Below, piece by piece: positions 1-6,827 of a stretch of 8,510 nucleotides of DNA. The stretch comes from Candidatus Avipropionibacterium avicola. GTDB taxonomy: Bacteria > Actinomycetota > Actinomycetes > Propionibacteriales > Propionibacteriaceae. The position numbers and the translations under genes are program-made. A model generated the notes under the pieces. That model had not been told where the DNA came from. It searched no databases and worked only from the letters and a program-made list of their open reading frames with translations. The stretch is taken from assembly GCA_018715445.1 (NCBI GenBank), contig DVLP01000323.1, positions 1-8,510 of the forward strand, read 5' to 3'. Position 1 is the first letter of the stretch, and the number at the start of each line of letters is the position of its first letter.

Positions 1-525
1 CAGGTGGGCCCGCGCACGTCGGCGGCCCTGCGCCTGGGCGCCACCGCGACCCTGTCCACCTCGTTGGTGGTGCGTGAGGAATCCCTGACCCTGTACGGCT
101 TCGACGACGACGCGGCGCGTGACCTGTTCGAGCTGCTGCTGACCGCCAACGGGGTCGGCCCGAAGCTGGCCCAGGCTGCGTTGGCGGTGCACGAGCCCGA
201 CGTGTTGCGCAGCGCCATCGCCAACGGTGAGCACACCGTGCTGACCGCCGTCCCGGGGATCGGTCGCAAGGGGGCGGAGAAGATCTGCCTCGAGCTGCGC
301 GACAAGGTGCAGCGACTCGGCGCGATCAGCGCCCCGACCGCTGGCGAGCAGACGACGCCCGACGAGATGTGGCGCGGCCAGGTCAGCGAGGGTCTGCAGG
401 GGCTGGGCTGGTCGGCCAAGGACGCTGTCGGTGCCTGTGACCGGGTCGCGCCCCTGGTCGAGGAGGACCCGCAGATCAGCATCGCCGCGCTGATGCGGGC
501 AGCCCTGCAGAGTCTGGCCCGCTGA
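1..525 (+). CDS. ruvA: Holliday junction branch migration protein RuvA (5' partial)
   Basis: RuvA binds four-way Holliday junctions as a tetramer and loads the RuvB motor for branch migration in recombinational repair. The frame is open to the first base of the window, so the gene is cut by the window edge. The GTG at position 4 is not the real start. Compared with family members, roughly the first 25-30 residues of the N-terminal OB domain are missing. What remains (174 residues) has the end of that domain with the typical [12 protein letters not shown] (residues 23-34). Two helix-hairpin-helix motifs follow, GVGPK (51-55) and PGIGRKGA (85-92). A linker around 108-125 leads to the C-terminal three-helix domain that contacts RuvB (about 127-174). 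The stop codon overlaps the ruvB start by one base (TGATG), so the two are probably translationally coupled. ruvC would be expected just upstream, outside the window. The identification is secure. Confidence 0.96.
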   Translation, partial: QVGPRTSAALRLGATATLSTSLVVREESLTLYGFDDDAARDLFELLLTANGVGPKLAQAALAVHEPDVLRSAIANGEHTVLTAVPGIGRKGAEKICLELRDKVQRLGAISAPTAGEQTTPDEMWRGQVSEGLQGLGWSAKDAVGACDRVAPLVEEDPQISIAALMRAALQSLAR

Positions 526-1568
526 TGGCACGGGAGGTGGACCCGCAGGCCGAGCCCAGCGACCTGGTGGTCGACAGTGCCCTGCGTCCCGACACGTTGG
601 CCGACTTCGGGGGCCAGCCACGGGTCCGCGACCAGCTGGGCCTGGTGCTCGATGCGGCCCGGCGGCGCGAAGCCGTACCGGACCATGTCCTGCTGTCGGG
701 CCCACCCGGGCTGGGCAAGACCACCCTGGCCATGATCATCGCCACCGAGATGGGGGCGCCGATCCGCATCTCCAGCGGGCCTGCCATCCAGCATGCCGGC
801 GATCTCGCCGCGATCCTGTCCGGGCTGGTCGAGGGCGAGGTCTTCTTCCTCGACGAGATCCACCGGATGTCGCGACCGGCCGAGGAGATGCTGTACATGG
901 CGATGGAGGACTTCCGGGTCGACGTGGTGGTCGGCAAGGGTCCGGGCGCCACCGCGATCCCGTTGGAGATCCCTCGGTTCACCCTGGTCGGTGCGACCAC
1001 CCGGGCGGGCCTGCTGCCGGGACCGCTGCGGGACCGTTTCGGCTTCACCGCCCAGCTCGACTACTACGAGGCCGCCGACCTGGAACGGATCGTGGTGCGA
1101 TCGGCCGGGCTGCTCGGTGGTCGGCTCGACGCGGAGGCGGCAGCCGAGATCGCCCGCCGCTCGCGGGGGACACCACGGATCGCGAACCGGCTGCTGCGGC
1201 GGGTCCGCGACTACGCCGAGATCCACGGCGACGGCCGGTTGAGCCTGCAGTCCGCCCGACACGCGTTGGAGCTGTACGAGGTCGACGAGCTCGGACTGGA
1301 CCGGCTGGACCGTGCCGTGCTGGAGGCGATCTGCGTCCGTTTCGCCGGGGGACCGGTGGGCTTGTCGACACTGGCGATCTCGATCGGCGAGGAGCCCGAG
1401 ACCGTGGAGGAGGTCGCCGAACCCTTCCTGGTCCGCCAGGGCTTCCTGATGCGGACCCCGCGGGGGCGGGTCGCGACCCGCCAGGCCTGGCAGCACCTCG
1501 GTCTCACCATGCCCGCGGAAGCGGAGCGGCAGGGGCCCGGTACGGGGCCGGAGACGCTGTTCGGCTGA
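525..1568 (+). CDS. ruvB: Holliday junction branch migration ATPase RuvB
   Basis: RuvB is the AAA+ hexameric motor that pumps DNA through the RuvA-bound Holliday junction. The 347-residue length is normal for the family. Visible landmarks are Walker A GPPGLGKT (59-66) and Walker B FFLDEIHR (107-114). Sensor 1 is GATTRAG (156-162), followed by PGPLRDRFG (165-173), which supplies the arginine finger. The sensor 2 region is [19 protein letters not shown] (213-231). A C-terminal winged-helix domain runs from about residue 260 to 328 and includes [14 protein letters not shown]. The ATG shares its A with the ruvA stop. I see no good Shine-Dalgarno, so initiation probably depends on ribosomes finishing ruvA. 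No key residue is missing. A 141-bp gap follows, so ruvB is probably the last gene of the ruv unit. Confidence 0.98.
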   Translation: MAREVDPQAEPSDLVVDSALRPDTLADFGGQPRVRDQLGLVLDAARRREAVPDHVLLSGPPGLGKTTLAMIIATEMGAPIRISSGPAIQHAGDLAAILSGLVEGEVFFLDEIHRMSRPAEEMLYMAMEDFRVDVVVGKGPGATAIPLEIPRFTLVGATTRAGLLPGPLRDRFGFTAQLDYYEAADLERIVVRSAGLLGGRLDAEAAAEIARRSRGTPRIANRLLRRVRDYAEIHGDGRLSLQSARHALELYEVDELGLDRLDRAVLEAICVRFAGGPVGLSTLAISIGEEPETVEEVAEPFLVRQGFLMRTPRGRVATRQAWQHLGLTMPAEAERQGPGTGPETLFG

Positions 1569-1606
1569 GCCGGGGCAGCGTGTCGGCCCGAGCCTCGCGG
1601 GTAGAC

Positions 1607-1647
1607 CGCCACCGCGTTGCTACGCTGGTCGCTGCATCGCGGTGGCG
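1607..1647 (+). terminator. Strong inverted repeat after ruvB: terminator or operator candidate
   Basis: Two perfect 10-base arms, CGCCACCGCG at 1607-1616 and CGCGGTGGCG at 1638-1647, can form a GC-rich hairpin. After a T-T mismatch, three more pairs (TGC 1618-1620 with GCA 1634-1636) extend the stem and leave a 13-base loop. It begins 38 bases after the ruvB stop, a usual place for a terminator. There is no U tract after it (the following bases are TTGGATAG), so termination would have to be of the U-poor kind often proposed for actinobacteria. It also lies directly upstream of the candidate yajC -10 box, so it could instead be a protein-binding site. The structure is read directly from the sequence. 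The function is inferred. Confidence 0.45.
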
Positions 1648-1658
1648 TTGGATAGACT
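1630..1658 (+). promoter_or_regulatory. Candidate promoter for the yajC-secD-secF-apt unit
   Basis: TAGACT at 1653-1658 resembles a sigma-70-type -10 box as used by actinobacteria. It lies 51 bases before the yajC ATG and would start a leader of about 45 bases. At 17-bp spacing the -35 position (1630-1635, CGCTGC) has no good match. A second possible -10, TACGCT, occurs at 1621-1626. A promoter is expected in this gap because the ruv genes and yajC are separated by 141 bp, but the exact site is uncertain. Confidence 0.35.
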
Positions 1659-1709
1659 CCCGCGGTCAGCACTCTTACGTCGACACGGAAGCGGAGACTC
1701 GGTCTCGCC

Positions 1710-2132
1710 ATGGATGCCAATCTGATGACCACGATCGCGATGATCGCCTTGATGTTCGTCGCGTTCTACTTCCTGATCCTTCGCCCGCAGAAGAAGCGTC
1801 AGGAACAGCAGCGCAAGACCCTCAACGCCCTGGAGCCCGGTGCACGTGTGCTGACCAGCACCGGTGTCTACGCCAAGCTGCTGCGGATCGGTGAGAAGCA
1901 GGCCGTGCTCGAGCTGTCGCCGGGCCACGAGATGACCATCGTCAAGCACGCCATCGTGCGCGCCGTCCAGCCCGGCGACGAGGACCTCGAGATGGAGTCC
2001 GAGGACTTCCACGACGCTGACGATGCATCGCACGACGTCACCTCGGGCGAGGCCGCGGACTACGATCCCGAGAACCGGGACAGCTTCCCCTGGGCCGACC
2101 GCGACGGCGAGTCTCACAAGCCCGGGGCCTGA
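1710..2132 (+). CDS. yajC: Sec translocon accessory protein YajC
   Basis: YajC is a small single-span membrane protein that associates with SecD and SecF and with the SecYEG translocon. The 140-residue protein has a short N-terminus and one hydrophobic span (about 6-24). The hallmark RPQKKRQEQQ (25-34) follows on the cytoplasmic side, and then the conserved small domain LEPGARVLTSTGVYAKLLRI (41-60) continuing to about residue 87. From about 89 to 133 the tail is strongly acidic and looks disordered. It is longer than the core family needs. The start at 1710 has only a weak GGAG at 1693-1696, 13 bases upstream. An in-frame ATG at 1725 (Met6) is a possible alternative that keeps the whole membrane span. 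secD begins 2 bp after the stop, which fits an operon. Confidence 0.94.
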   Translation: MDANLMTTIAMIALMFVAFYFLILRPQKKRQEQQRKTLNALEPGARVLTSTGVYAKLLRIGEKQAVLELSPGHEMTIVKHAIVRAVQPGDEDLEMESEDFHDADDASHDVTSGEAADYDPENRDSFPWADRDGESHKPGA

Positions 2133-2134
2133 CC

Positions 2135-3814
2135 GTGGCGGCCGCCCCCCGGTCCCGACCGGTCCTGCGCCTGGTCACGGTCCTCGTCGTCATCGCACTG
2201 AGCTACGTGCTGATGGCCACGCAGAACTCGTGGCTGCCCAAACTGGGCCTGGACCTGCGCGGCGGGACGACGATCCTGCTGACCGCCCGCAATGTCGACC
2301 CCGACGAGGGCGGCAGCATCGCCAGCAACAGCCTGGACCAGGCCCGCGGCATCATCCAGAACCGTGTGGACGCGCTCGGTGTCGGCGAGAGTGAAGTCAC
2401 CATCTCCGGCGGCAACCAGATCCAGGTCTCGGTGCCGAACATGCAGCGCCAGGAGCTGATCGACACCGTTGGCCAGACCGCGGTGCTGCAGTTCCGCCTG
2501 GTCTATCTGGCCCAGCCGGTGCAGGCGCCGATGGAGCAGCCGAGCGACGAGCCGTCGGGCGAGCCCTCCGGTGAGCAGTCGCAGGAGCCGGGCGACGACG
2601 GTTCGGACCAGCCCAGCGATGAGCCGAGCGACGAACCGACCGATGAGGCCTCCGGCAACAACCGGCCAGCGCCGCAGTTGCCGACCGTGCCGCCTCCGTC
2701 GGCCGGCTCGGAGGATGCTGACGTCCCGGTCGAGGAGACCCTGGCCTGGCAGCCCACCGAGGCCGACTACCAGAAGTTCCTGGCCTACAGCTGTGACCAG
2801 CCCCGCGAGGACTTCGCGCGGCAGTCCCTGGTCACCTGCAACGAGGACGGCACCGAGAAGTACTTGCTGGGCCCGACCCTGATCGACGGCGACCAGCTCT
2901 CGAAGGCCTCGGCGGGCATCCCGCAGGGCAGCGTCGAGTGGGTCGTCGATCTGGAGTTCAAGTCCGGCGGGGCCGACCTGTTCGGTCAGGCCACCAGCCA
3001 ACTGTCGCAGCAGCAGTCGCCGATGAACCGGTTCGCGATCGTGCTGGACGGAGTGTCGATCTCGGCGCCTGAGGTGAACAAGCCGATCACCGACGGCCGT
3101 GCTCAGATCAGCGGCAACTTCAATCAGAACAGCGCCCAACAGCTGGCGAACGTGCTGAAGTACGGGTCGCTGCCGTTGGCCTTCGAGATCTCCTCGGTCG
3201 ACACGGTCTCGGCCAGCCTCGGATCCGAGCAGCTGCGGGCCGGCCTGATCGCCGGTGCCATCGGTCTGGCCCTGGTGCTGGCGTACTCGATCCTGTACTA
3301 CCGCGGTCTGTTCATCGTGATCGCGGCGTCACTGGTGATCGCGGCCACGATGACCTACGCGATGATGGTGCTGCTCGGTGAAGCCATGGGCTTCGCCCTG
3401 AACCTGCCCGGGATCGCCGGCGCCATCGTGGCGATCGGCATGACGGCGGACTCGTTCATCATCTACTTCGAACGAATACGTGACGAGGCGCGCGAGGGCA
3501 GGACCCTGCGCAGCGCCGTGGCCAGCGGTTGGCGGCGTGCCCGCCCGACGGTGATCATCTCGGACTCGGTCCAGCTGATCTCGGCGGTGATCCTGTTCAT
3601 CCTCGCCAGCGGTGCGGTGAAGGGCTTCGCCTTCACGCTCGGGCTCACCACGGTGATCGACCTGATCGTGGTGGTCTTCTTCACCCATCCGCTGATGGAG
3701 CTGTTGATCCGGACGAAGTTCTTCGGCAAGGGGCACACACTGTCCGGGCTCGATGCGCACCACCTCGGGGTGGACCGTCGACCACGGACCCGACTCGCGA
3801 AGGGACGGGCCTGA
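2135..3814 (+). CDS. secD: Protein translocase subunit SecD
   Basis: SecD pairs with SecF in an RND-type membrane complex that uses the proton motive force to help complete protein export. The GTG start lies 2 bp after the yajC stop, without a clear Shine-Dalgarno, so coupling is likely. In the 559-residue protein, TM1 is at about 11-28, followed by KLGLDLRGGTTILLTA (36-51), the conserved first external motif. The large external P1 domain contains a Ser/Pro/Asp/Glu tetrapeptide repeat block (136-175). It also has two cysteines (C220, C235) that could form a disulfide. Conserved VSISAPEV and KPITDGRAQISGNF lead to five further membrane spans (about 368-388, 392-414, 421-445, 471-491, 496-524). 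Among these is IGMTADSFIIYFERIRDEAREGR (434-456), the actinobacterial form of motif D5, which carries the acidic residue D439. The stop overlaps the secF ATG by one base. Confidence 0.97.
   Translation: MAAAPRSRPVLRLVTVLVVIALSYVLMATQNSWLPKLGLDLRGGTTILLTARNVDPDEGGSIASNSLDQARGIIQNRVDALGVGESEVTISGGNQIQVSVPNMQRQELIDTVGQTAVLQFRLVYLAQPVQAPMEQPSDEPSGEPSGEQSQEPGDDGSDQPSDEPSDEPTDEASGNNRPAPQLPTVPPPSAGSEDADVPVEETLAWQPTEADYQKFLAYSCDQPREDFARQSLVTCNEDGTEKYLLGPTLIDGDQLSKASAGIPQGSVEWVVDLEFKSGGADLFGQATSQLSQQQSPMNRFAIVLDGVSISAPEVNKPITDGRAQISGNFNQNSAQQLANVLKYGSLPLAFEISSVDTVSASLGSEQLRAGLIAGAIGLALVLAYSILYYRGLFIVIAASLVIAATMTYAMMVLLGEAMGFALNLPGIAGAIVAIGMTADSFIIYFERIRDEAREGRTLRSAVASGWRRARPTVIISDSVQLISAVILFILASGAVKGFAFTLGLTTVIDLIVVVFFTHPLMELLIRTKFFGKGHTLSGLDAHHLGVDRRPRTRLAKGRA
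2540..2659 (+). repeat. Tandem tetrapeptide-coding repeat inside secD (10 x 12 bp, degenerate)
   Basis: Residues 136-175 of SecD can be read in register as ten consecutive tetrapeptides: PSDE, PSGE, PSGE, QSQE, PGDD, GSDQ, PSDE, PSDE, PTDE, ASGN. The best-fitting units are the first three and numbers seven to nine. At DNA level the 12-bp units differ widely, including serine codons AGC, TCG and TCC. The block is therefore not a recent slippage product. It sits in the external P1 domain and should be flexible and negatively charged. Confidence 0.8.
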
Positions 3815-5169
3815 TGGCTGCACGTCGCAAGTCCAACCGTCGCAGCGGGCGGGCGTCCAGGCGGCACGAGCCGGTGGACCTGCCCAAGGACGAGGAGCTG
3901 CTGTCCGAGGACGAGGACCTGGTCGACGACGGTGACCTCGAGGACGCTGAGCTGCCCGACAGCCCGGACGAGGACGACTCCGACGACGAGTCGGATCGCG
4001 ACGAGGACGAGGACCGGCGCCGCGCCGCCCCGCGGGCGACCTTCGCCAGCAAGCTCTACTCGGGGCAGATGTCGTTCCCGTTCATCGAGAAGCAGCGGGT
4101 CTTCTACGTCATCTCAGCTGTGCTGATCCTCGCTTCGATCGTGACGGTGGCGGTCCGTGGCATCAACTTCGGCATCGAGTTCCTGGGTGGTGCCGACTTC
4201 CAGGTCGCCACCACGGTCGACGACGACACCGTCTCGACCTTCACCGATGCGGTGACCGGGACCGGGCTGCCCGAGATGAACGAGGTCACGGTCCGCACCA
4301 TCGGTGACAACCGGGTCCGGATCCAGACACGCACGCTCGACAGCACCACCGAGGTACCGGTCGTTCAGGCGGCGATCGCCGAAGCGGCCGGGGTGGAGCC
4401 CGGCGAGGTGGCCTACAGCCTGATCGGTGCCTCCTGGGGTGGCCAGATCACCCAACAGGCCCTCATCGCGCTCGGTGTCTTCCTGGTGCTGGTCTGCGTG
4501 GTGATCGCGATCTACTTCCGCAACTGGAAGATGTCGGTGGCCGCCATGATCGCGCTGCTGCACGACCTGGTGCTGACCGTCGGGATCTACGGTGCGGTCG
4601 GCTTCGTGGTGACCCCGGCCTCGGTGATCGGCGTGCTGACCATCCTGGGCTACTCGCTGTACGACACGGTGGTGGTCTTCGACAAGGTCAGGGAGAACAC
4701 GCGCAACCTGCTCGGACAGACCACCCGGACCTATGCCGAGGCGTCCAACCTGGCGGTCAACCAGGTCTTCGTCCGCTCGGTCAACACCACGATCATCGGT
4801 GTGCTGCCGGTGGCGGCGCTGCTGATCGCCGGGGTGTTCATCCTCGGGGAGGGGCCGCTGAAGGACCTCGCGCTGGCGCTGTTCGTCGGCATGCTGGCCG
4901 GGGCGTACTCGTCGCTGGCCATCGCGACGCCGCTGCTGGTGCGGATGGTCGAGTGGCAGCCCGAGATCGTGCGCCACAACCTGCGGGTGATCAAGCGGCG
5001 GGCCTCGGCCAGGCCGGCGGCCGACGAGGTCGACCCCGACGACGAGGACGCCTTGGTGGGTGCCTCGGCCGGTGGGTCTCGGTCTCGCGCGTTGAAGGAC
5101 TCCGGGTCGCGGCGGCCGCAGCCGACGCGGTCGAGCCGGGCCTCGCGGAAGGGACGGCGCGGACGATGA
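3814..5169 (+). CDS. secF: Protein translocase subunit SecF
   Basis: SecF is the partner of SecD in the proton-driven Sec accessory complex. The frame is open further upstream, but the start is placed at ATG 3814. It overlaps the secD stop (TGATG) and has a good Shine-Dalgarno GAAGGGA (3799-3805) eight bases upstream. The 451-residue protein begins with a basic stretch (1-19) and then a very acidic segment (22-67, 28 Asp/Glu). The conserved core starts near LYSGQMSFPF (81-90). TM1 is about 96-114, followed by GINFGIEFLGGADF (116-129). TM2-TM6 are at about 216-235, 241-262, 266-288, 326-345 and 350-374. The signature GYSLYDTVVVFDKVRENTR lies at 279-297. The tail (about 395-451) is hydrophilic and ends strongly basic. 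The long acidic N-terminus is the only odd feature. The family call is secure. Confidence 0.97.
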   Translation: MAARRKSNRRSGRASRRHEPVDLPKDEELLSEDEDLVDDGDLEDAELPDSPDEDDSDDESDRDEDEDRRRAAPRATFASKLYSGQMSFPFIEKQRVFYVISAVLILASIVTVAVRGINFGIEFLGGADFQVATTVDDDTVSTFTDAVTGTGLPEMNEVTVRTIGDNRVRIQTRTLDSTTEVPVVQAAIAEAAGVEPGEVAYSLIGASWGGQITQQALIALGVFLVLVCVVIAIYFRNWKMSVAAMIALLHDLVLTVGIYGAVGFVVTPASVIGVLTILGYSLYDTVVVFDKVRENTRNLLGQTTRTYAEASNLAVNQVFVRSVNTTIIGVLPVAALLIAGVFILGEGPLKDLALALFVGMLAGAYSSLAIATPLLVRMVEWQPEIVRHNLRVIKRRASARPAADEVDPDDEDALVGASAGGSRSRALKDSGSRRPQPTRSSRASRKGRRGR

Positions 5170-5711
5170 GCACCTCGGTCGAGTCACCGGCCGAGGTGGT
5201 CGACGGCCTGGTCCGCACCGTCCCCGATTTCCCGAAGCCGGGGATCGAGTTCTACGACATCGCCCCCGTGCTGGCCTCGGCCCGCGGGCTGAAGGCGTCG
5301 GTGGACGCCCTGATCGGTGCCTGCCCGCTCGAGGTGGACGTGGTGGTCGGGGTGGAGGCCCGCGGCTTCATCGTCGGGGCGCCGGTGGCGATCGGGATCG
5401 GCAGTGGCTTCGTCCCCGTACGCAAGCCCGGCAAGCTGCCGGGTCCGGTGATCAGCCACTCGTACACCCTCGAGTACGGCGAGGCCACTCTCGCGGTCCA
5501 GCAGGACGCCTTCGAGGCCGGTGCCCGGGTGTTGCTGGTCGACGACGTCCTCGCCACCGGTGGCACGATCGCGGCTGCCGCTGCGCTCACCGAGCAGTTG
5601 GGCGGCGTGGTCGTCGGGGTCAGCGTGCTGTTGGAGCTGGCCGGCCTCGGTGGGCGGGAGAACCTGCGCCGTGCCGGACTGGGCGACGTCCATGCGGTTG
5701 TGACGCGTTGA
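5166..5711 (+). CDS. apt: Adenine phosphoribosyltransferase
   Basis: Apt is a cytoplasmic purine-salvage enzyme that converts adenine and PRPP to AMP and pyrophosphate. The frame is open further upstream inside secF, but ATG 5166 is chosen. It overlaps the secF stop in an ATGA arrangement and has GGAAGGGA (5147-5154) 11 bases upstream. It also gives a 181-residue protein of normal family length. Visible motifs are VPDFPKPGIEFYDIAP (19-34), GVEARGFIVGAPVA (62-75), the flexible loop VRKPGKLPG (85-93) with LEYG (102-105), and the PRPP-binding loop VLLVDDVLATGGT (122-134). The C-terminal part LLELAGLGGRENL (155-167) is also typical. The usual DITP is DIAP here, a mild change. In many actinobacteria apt sits between secF and relA. 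Here the upstream side is kept, but relA is not next. Confidence 0.96.
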   Translation: MSTSVESPAEVVDGLVRTVPDFPKPGIEFYDIAPVLASARGLKASVDALIGACPLEVDVVVGVEARGFIVGAPVAIGIGSGFVPVRKPGKLPGPVISHSYTLEYGEATLAVQQDAFEAGARVLLVDDVLATGGTIAAAAALTEQLGGVVVGVSVLLELAGLGGRENLRRAGLGDVHAVVTR

Positions 5712-5721
5712 GGACCTGACG

Positions 5722-6762
5722 ATGGCACGGACCAAGGGGAGTCGGGTCGGCTGGACCAACGAAGCGTTGGTGCTGCTGCCGGCCCGGGCGGCCTCACCGC
5801 TGCAGGAGCTCGGACGCCGAGCGATGCTGGGCGTCATCCTGGTCGCGATCATCGTGGCCATCGTCTGGCTGGACCGTGCCTCCTACACCGACAACCACGA
5901 CGGCACGGTCGACCTGATCGATGCGCTGTACTACGCGACGGTCACGATGACCACCACTGGTTACGGTGACATCACCCCGGTCACCCCGCACGCCCGCCTG
6001 GTCAACGCCCTGCTCGTCACGCCGCTGCGCGTGATGTTCCTGGTGTTGTTGGTCGGGACCACCCTGGAGGTGCTGGCCAACGAGGGCCGGCGGATCTTCA
6101 TCGACTCGCGTTGGAGGAAGCGGATGCGCAACCATGTCGTGGTCATCGGATACGGCACGAAGGGTCGATCGGCGGTCACCACCATGCGCCGCAACGACAT
6201 CGACCTGGCCAAGTTGGTCGTCATCGACTCCTCTCCGGCCGCACTGGCCGACGCCAACCGGGACGGCGTCGCCGCCATCGAGGGGGACGGGACACGGCGA
6301 GAGTTGTTGCAACGTGCCGAGATCAGCCGGGCCCGCGAGATCATCATCACCCTGAACCGCGACGACGCTGCGATCCTGACCACCCTCACCGTCCGTCGGC
6401 TCAACCCGAGCGCCCATGTCGTGGTGGCCTGTCGTGAGCACGACAACGTCTCGCTGTTGCGTCAGTCCGGCGCCGACGCGGTGGTGACCTCCTCCGATGC
6501 GGTGGGTCGACTGCTGGGCCTGTCGGCGGTCAGTCCCAACCTGGGCAGCGTGATCGAGGACCTGCTGAGCAGCGGCGAGGGCCTCGAGGTCTTCGAACGC
6601 ATGGTGAGTGCGGAGGAGGTCGGCAACCCGCCCTCGGCGATCATGGGGGAGCGGGTCGTCGCCGTCGTCCGGAACAAGACGCTGCGGCGGTTCTACGATC
6701 CTGCCGTGCAGGAGTTGCAGACCGGCGACCACGTGATCGTGGTCCGTCAGGCCGCCTCCTGA
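5722..6762 (+). CDS. Two-TM potassium channel with cytoplasmic RCK (TrkA-N) domain
   Basis: This is a K+ channel subunit of the MthK-like architecture, expected to act as a tetramer in the cytoplasmic membrane. The 346-residue protein has TM1 at about 34-50 and a pore helix. The selectivity filter is TTTGYGD (77-83), and TM2 is at about 97-117. A Rossmann-type RCK domain starts at HVVVIGYGTKGRSA (138-151) with GxGxxG and an acidic residue (D169) after the second strand. It includes the typical AIEGDGTRRELLQRAEI (185-201) and GADAVVTS (250-257). The C-terminal part (about 285-342) resembles a TrkA-C-like lobe. The start at ATG 5722 has a GAGGA Shine-Dalgarno (5710-5714) overlapping the apt stop, so it is probably cotranscribed with apt. 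The gating ligand (nucleotide or ion) cannot be told from sequence. An internal start at 6124 may give a separate RCK-only product. Confidence 0.93.
   Translation: MARTKGSRVGWTNEALVLLPARAASPLQELGRRAMLGVILVAIIVAIVWLDRASYTDNHDGTVDLIDALYYATVTMTTTGYGDITPVTPHARLVNALLVTPLRVMFLVLLVGTTLEVLANEGRRIFIDSRWRKRMRNHVVVIGYGTKGRSAVTTMRRNDIDLAKLVVIDSSPAALADANRDGVAAIEGDGTRRELLQRAEISRAREIIITLNRDDAAILTTLTVRRLNPSAHVVVACREHDNVSLLRQSGADAVVTSSDAVGRLLGLSAVSPNLGSVIEDLLSSGEGLEVFERMVSAEEVGNPPSAIMGERVVAVVRNKTLRRFYDPAVQELQTGDHVIVVRQAAS
6113..6126 (+). promoter_or_regulatory. Possible internal ribosome binding site and ATG for an RCK-only subunit
   Basis: GGAGGA at 6113-6118 lies five bases before an in-frame ATG (6124-6126), which is codon 135 of the channel gene. 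Initiation there would give a 212-residue soluble protein starting MRNHVVVIGYG, exactly at the beginning of the RCK domain and lacking the pore. The archaeal channel MthK is known to make such a product from an internal methionine (Met107). That product joins the full-length subunits in an eight-RCK gating ring. The Shine-Dalgarno is stronger than most in this window, but the same bases encode the basic WRKR linker and may occur for that reason. Confidence 0.4.
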
Positions 6763-6763
6763 C

Positions 6764-6793
6764 GACCGGCTCGCGCGACGGGTCCTGTGTTTT
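6764..6793 (+). terminator. Weak terminator candidate after the potassium channel gene
   Basis: Immediately after the channel stop, GACC (6764-6767) can pair with GGTC (6781-6784). A further G-C pair after a bulge gives a short GC-rich hairpin around TCGCGCGA. TTTT follows at 6790-6793. The stem is short and imperfect and the T run is six bases away, so this is only a possible end of the yajC-to-channel transcript. Confidence 0.22.
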
Positions 6794-6795
6794 CG

Positions 6796-6826
6796 TTGAC
6801 AGTGTCGTGACCGAGGGGAGTAGATT
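6796..6826 (+). promoter_or_regulatory. Promoter for the HdeD-like / glutaminase pair
   Basis: A perfect -35 hexamer TTGACA (6796-6801) is followed, after a 19-base spacer, by TAGATT (6821-6826), a four-of-six match to the -10 consensus. The spacer is two bases longer than ideal. The expected transcription start is near 6832-6834, giving a leader of about 47 bases to the GTG start at 6880. This is the best-looking promoter in the window, and it stands in the longest gap after the Sec operon. Confidence 0.6.
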
Positions 6827-6827
6827 G

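Noticed and set aside
1580..1894. 104-codon plus-strand frame spanning the ruvB-yajC gap
   Set aside because: Most of it overlaps yajC in another frame. The part in the gap crosses the hairpin, and the protein has no recognisable feature.
2540..2659. SecD repeat as a slippage-prone minisatellite
   Set aside because: The 12-bp units use different codons and share only short identical runs, so replication slippage or phase variation is unlikely.
2114..3139. 341-codon open frame on the minus strand opposite secD
   Set aside because: It lies antisense to a clear secD gene, and its product is rich in Arg, Asp, Gly, His and Gln without any recognisable domain. Such frames are common opposite high-GC genes.
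3529..3813. Longer secF frame reaching back into secD
   Set aside because: The first 95 codons are an out-of-frame reading of conserved SecD membrane segments. ATG 3814 overlaps the secD stop and has a good ribosome site.
4953..5165. Longer apt frame reaching back into secF
   Set aside because: The extra N-terminal residues are a frame-shifted reading of the secF tail. The ATG at 5166 with its Shine-Dalgarno gives the normal Apt length.
4114..5187. 357-codon open frame on the minus strand opposite secF
   Set aside because: Its composition is His/Asp/Arg/Gln-rich and it has no motif or plausible start signal. It is fully explained as a shadow of secF codon usage.
6796..6804. GACAGTGTC palindrome at the -35 box (6798-6806 area) as a second operator
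   Set aside because: Only four pairs around one central base, with no extension on either side. Too short to support in this composition.
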